Shown here piece by piece: positions 14,113 through 15,051 of a DNA stretch of 15,051 nucleotides. The DNA is from JBFJWR01 sp041623535 (GTDB taxonomy: Bacteria; Pseudomonadota; Gammaproteobacteria; Pseudomonadales; JBFGWM01), in assembly GCA_041623535.1 (NCBI GenBank), contig JBFJWR010000029.1, forward strand, positions 1 to 15,051. Direction: 5' to 3'. Position 1 is the first letter of the stretch; every line of letters begins with the position of its first letter. Below the pieces are notes generated by a model. It worked only from the letters and a program-made list of their open reading frames with translations, was not told the DNA's origin and did no database searches. Position numbers and translations under genes: made by a program.

Positions 14113-14142
14113 GCTGCTGATCCGGACGGCCGGATCAGCGGC
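14113..14142 (+). terminator. strong hairpin between the synthetase and acyltransferase genes
   Basis: GCTGATCCGG (14116-14125) pairs perfectly with CCGGATCAGC (14130-14139) around a 4-nt ACGG loop. The stem extends to 13 bp with one G-T pair and starts 12 nt after the synthetase stop. The following bases are pyrimidine-rich (TCCCTGCTTCTC) without a real T-run, so it may be a partial terminator or an mRNA 3'-end stabiliser. Confidence 0.5.
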
Positions 14143-14171
14143 TCCCTGCTTCTCAGACTTCAGGATCCGAT

Positions 14172-14816
14172 ATGCACATACCCCAGGCGGGTCCCAACGT
14201 ACCCCGGCGCGGCAACTGGTTTTTACGCTGGATCGGCCGGATGATTCTCCACCTCATAGGCTGGCGCATCGAAGGCGAACTCCCCGACGTGCCACACACC
14301 GTGGTCATCGGTGTTCCGCACACTTCCAATTTTGAAGGCATCATCATGCTGGGCACCATGTTCAGCATGAGCCTGCGCCTGAACATCATGGCCAAGGACT
14401 CTCTTTTCAAGTTTCCCTACGGCGGACTGCTGCGCTGGATCGGCATGGTCGCGATCGACCGCACCAAGAGTAACGATGTCGTCGAGGCTACCGCGTTGAC
14501 GCTGAAAGATGCCGACAAGTTGTGGATCTGCATGGCACCTGAAGGCACCCGCAAGGGTGCGGACAAGTGGAAAAGCGGATTCTGGCACATCGCCCGCGCG
14601 GCCAATGTGCCGGTATTCCCGGTGTGCTTCAGTTATGCAGACAAGGTGTTCCGACTCGGCAAGCCATTCATCCCGGGCGACGACCTGCAAGCCGACATGG
14701 AGATGCTCTACAACTTCTACGCCGATGCCCAGCCCCGCCACTGGGAACGCCTCTCCGGCCCCCTGCGGCGCATACGCGAAGCACGCGGAGAAACGATTCC
14801 GGTACGCAAGGTTTAG
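14172..14816 (+). CDS. PlsC-like lysophospholipid/1-acylglycerol-phosphate acyltransferase
   Basis: A 214-residue LPLAT-superfamily protein. Motif I is PHTSNFE: H50 is the catalytic His, and E55 occupies the +5 position that is Asp in almost all family members (HxxxxD). Motif II-like IDRTKS (95-100) and motif III MAPEGTRKG (121-129, phosphate-binding EGTR) are intact. FPVCFSY (149-155) resembles motif IV. Residues 15-32 (NWFLRWIGRMILHLIGWR) form an amphipathic or hydrophobic N-terminal helix for membrane association. The family moves an acyl group from acyl-CoA or acyl-ACP to a lysophosphatidic acid or related acceptor. ATG 14172 has AGGA 6 nt upstream. It follows the acyl-CoA synthetase, separated by a hairpin, which suggests activated fatty acid as donor. 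It could also act on a non-canonical acceptor. Confidence 0.88.
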   Translation: MHIPQAGPNVPRRGNWFLRWIGRMILHLIGWRIEGELPDVPHTVVIGVPHTSNFEGIIMLGTMFSMSLRLNIMAKDSLFKFPYGGLLRWIGMVAIDRTKSNDVVEATALTLKDADKLWICMAPEGTRKGADKWKSGFWHIARAANVPVFPVCFSYADKVFRLGKPFIPGDDLQADMEMLYNFYADAQPRHWERLSGPLRRIREARGETIPVRKV

Positions 14817-14846
14817 GTTTTCGCGCTCGCCGCAGCAGCCTCGCAC

Positions 14847-15051
14847 CCCCACGAGACCCTTCGACTCCGCGCTGCGCGCTCCGCTCAGGGCGACGGGGTA
14901 TTCGCGCCATGCGCTCCGCTCAGGGCGACGGTGTATTCGCGCCACGCGCTCCGCTCAGGACGATGCTTGTCCGTCGTCCCGAGCTTGTCGAGGGATCTCG
15001 GACGTTGTATTACGCACTCTCCAGGTATCTGGTAACCCCACGAGACCCTTC
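14847..15051. repeat. palindromic intergenic repeat with internal 35-bp tandem units, and the start of a second copy
   Basis: No gene is visible after the acyltransferase. The element has nested inverted arms. The outer arm CGAGACCCTTCGAC (14852-14865) opposes GTCGAGGGATCTCG (14987-15000) with 2 mismatches. The inner arm GCTCAGGACGA (14953-14963) opposes TCGTCCCGAGC (14974-14984) with 1 mismatch. Between the left arms lie two 35-bp tandem units (14876-14910 and 14911-14945) differing at two positions, plus a partial third from 14946. The 16-mer CCCCACGAGACCCTTC occurs at 14847-14862 and again at 15036-15051, so a second copy begins at the window edge. It looks like an interspersed REP-like palindrome and may also end transcription of the right operon. 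Confidence 0.75.

Noticed and set aside
14876..14966. Possible CRISPR-like array
   Set aside because: The 35-bp units are directly adjacent with no variable spacers and sit inside a palindrome, so they are tandem repeats rather than a CRISPR array.

Overview
The window is about 15 kb of compact, GC-rich bacterial DNA with no RNA genes, CRISPR array or transposase. Gene content (atypical 2-Cys thiol peroxidase, cytochrome c5-like protein, AcuI/YhdH reductase, Baeyer-Villiger monooxygenase, ACAD10/11-like dehydrogenase plus kinase) and the occasional TTG start suggest a gammaproteobacterium, probably an environmental one. That assignment is inference; there is no marker gene here.

Left edge (1-1344): a minus-strand DEDD exonuclease-like gene runs off the window. 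Just upstream of it is tpx, which starts divergently from a small single-pass membrane protein of unknown function. The membrane protein converges on a 47-residue Cys-rich mini-protein, with a hairpin between the two.

Left operon (8410 down to 1399, minus strand): six genes in tight order. They are a secreted cytochrome c5-like protein, a Tat-exported FAD oxidoreductase of the aldonolactone oxidase type, a Tat-exported fold-III PLP enzyme of the DSD1/alanine-racemase-like group, a polytopic class III nucleotide cyclase, a Baeyer-Villiger-type flavin monooxygenase, and an AcuI-like reductase. The first four are joined by 4-nt stop/start overlaps (ATGA, ATGA, TTGA). This suggests one unit combining periplasmic oxidation (flavoenzyme to cytochrome), PLP chemistry and a second-messenger enzyme. 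I know of no characterised pathway with this composition, and it is the best candidate for an undescribed system.

Right operon (8513 to 14816, plus strand), divergent from the left one across about 100 bp: acyl-CoA dehydrogenase, APH-fold kinase (overlapping by 1 nt), a histidine-phosphatase-fold protein lacking the second catalytic His, an SDR, then, after a 106-bp gap holding two small dyads, an acyl-CoA synthetase and a PlsC-like acyltransferase. The kinase-dehydrogenase pair matches the two halves of ACAD10/11 and the LvaA/LvaC logic of levulinate catabolism. It points to breakdown of 4-hydroxyacyl-CoA substrates through a phosphorylated intermediate.

Right edge (14817-15051): a non-coding palindromic repeat with an internal 35-bp tandem duplication. 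The first 16 nt of a second copy sit at the very end of the window.
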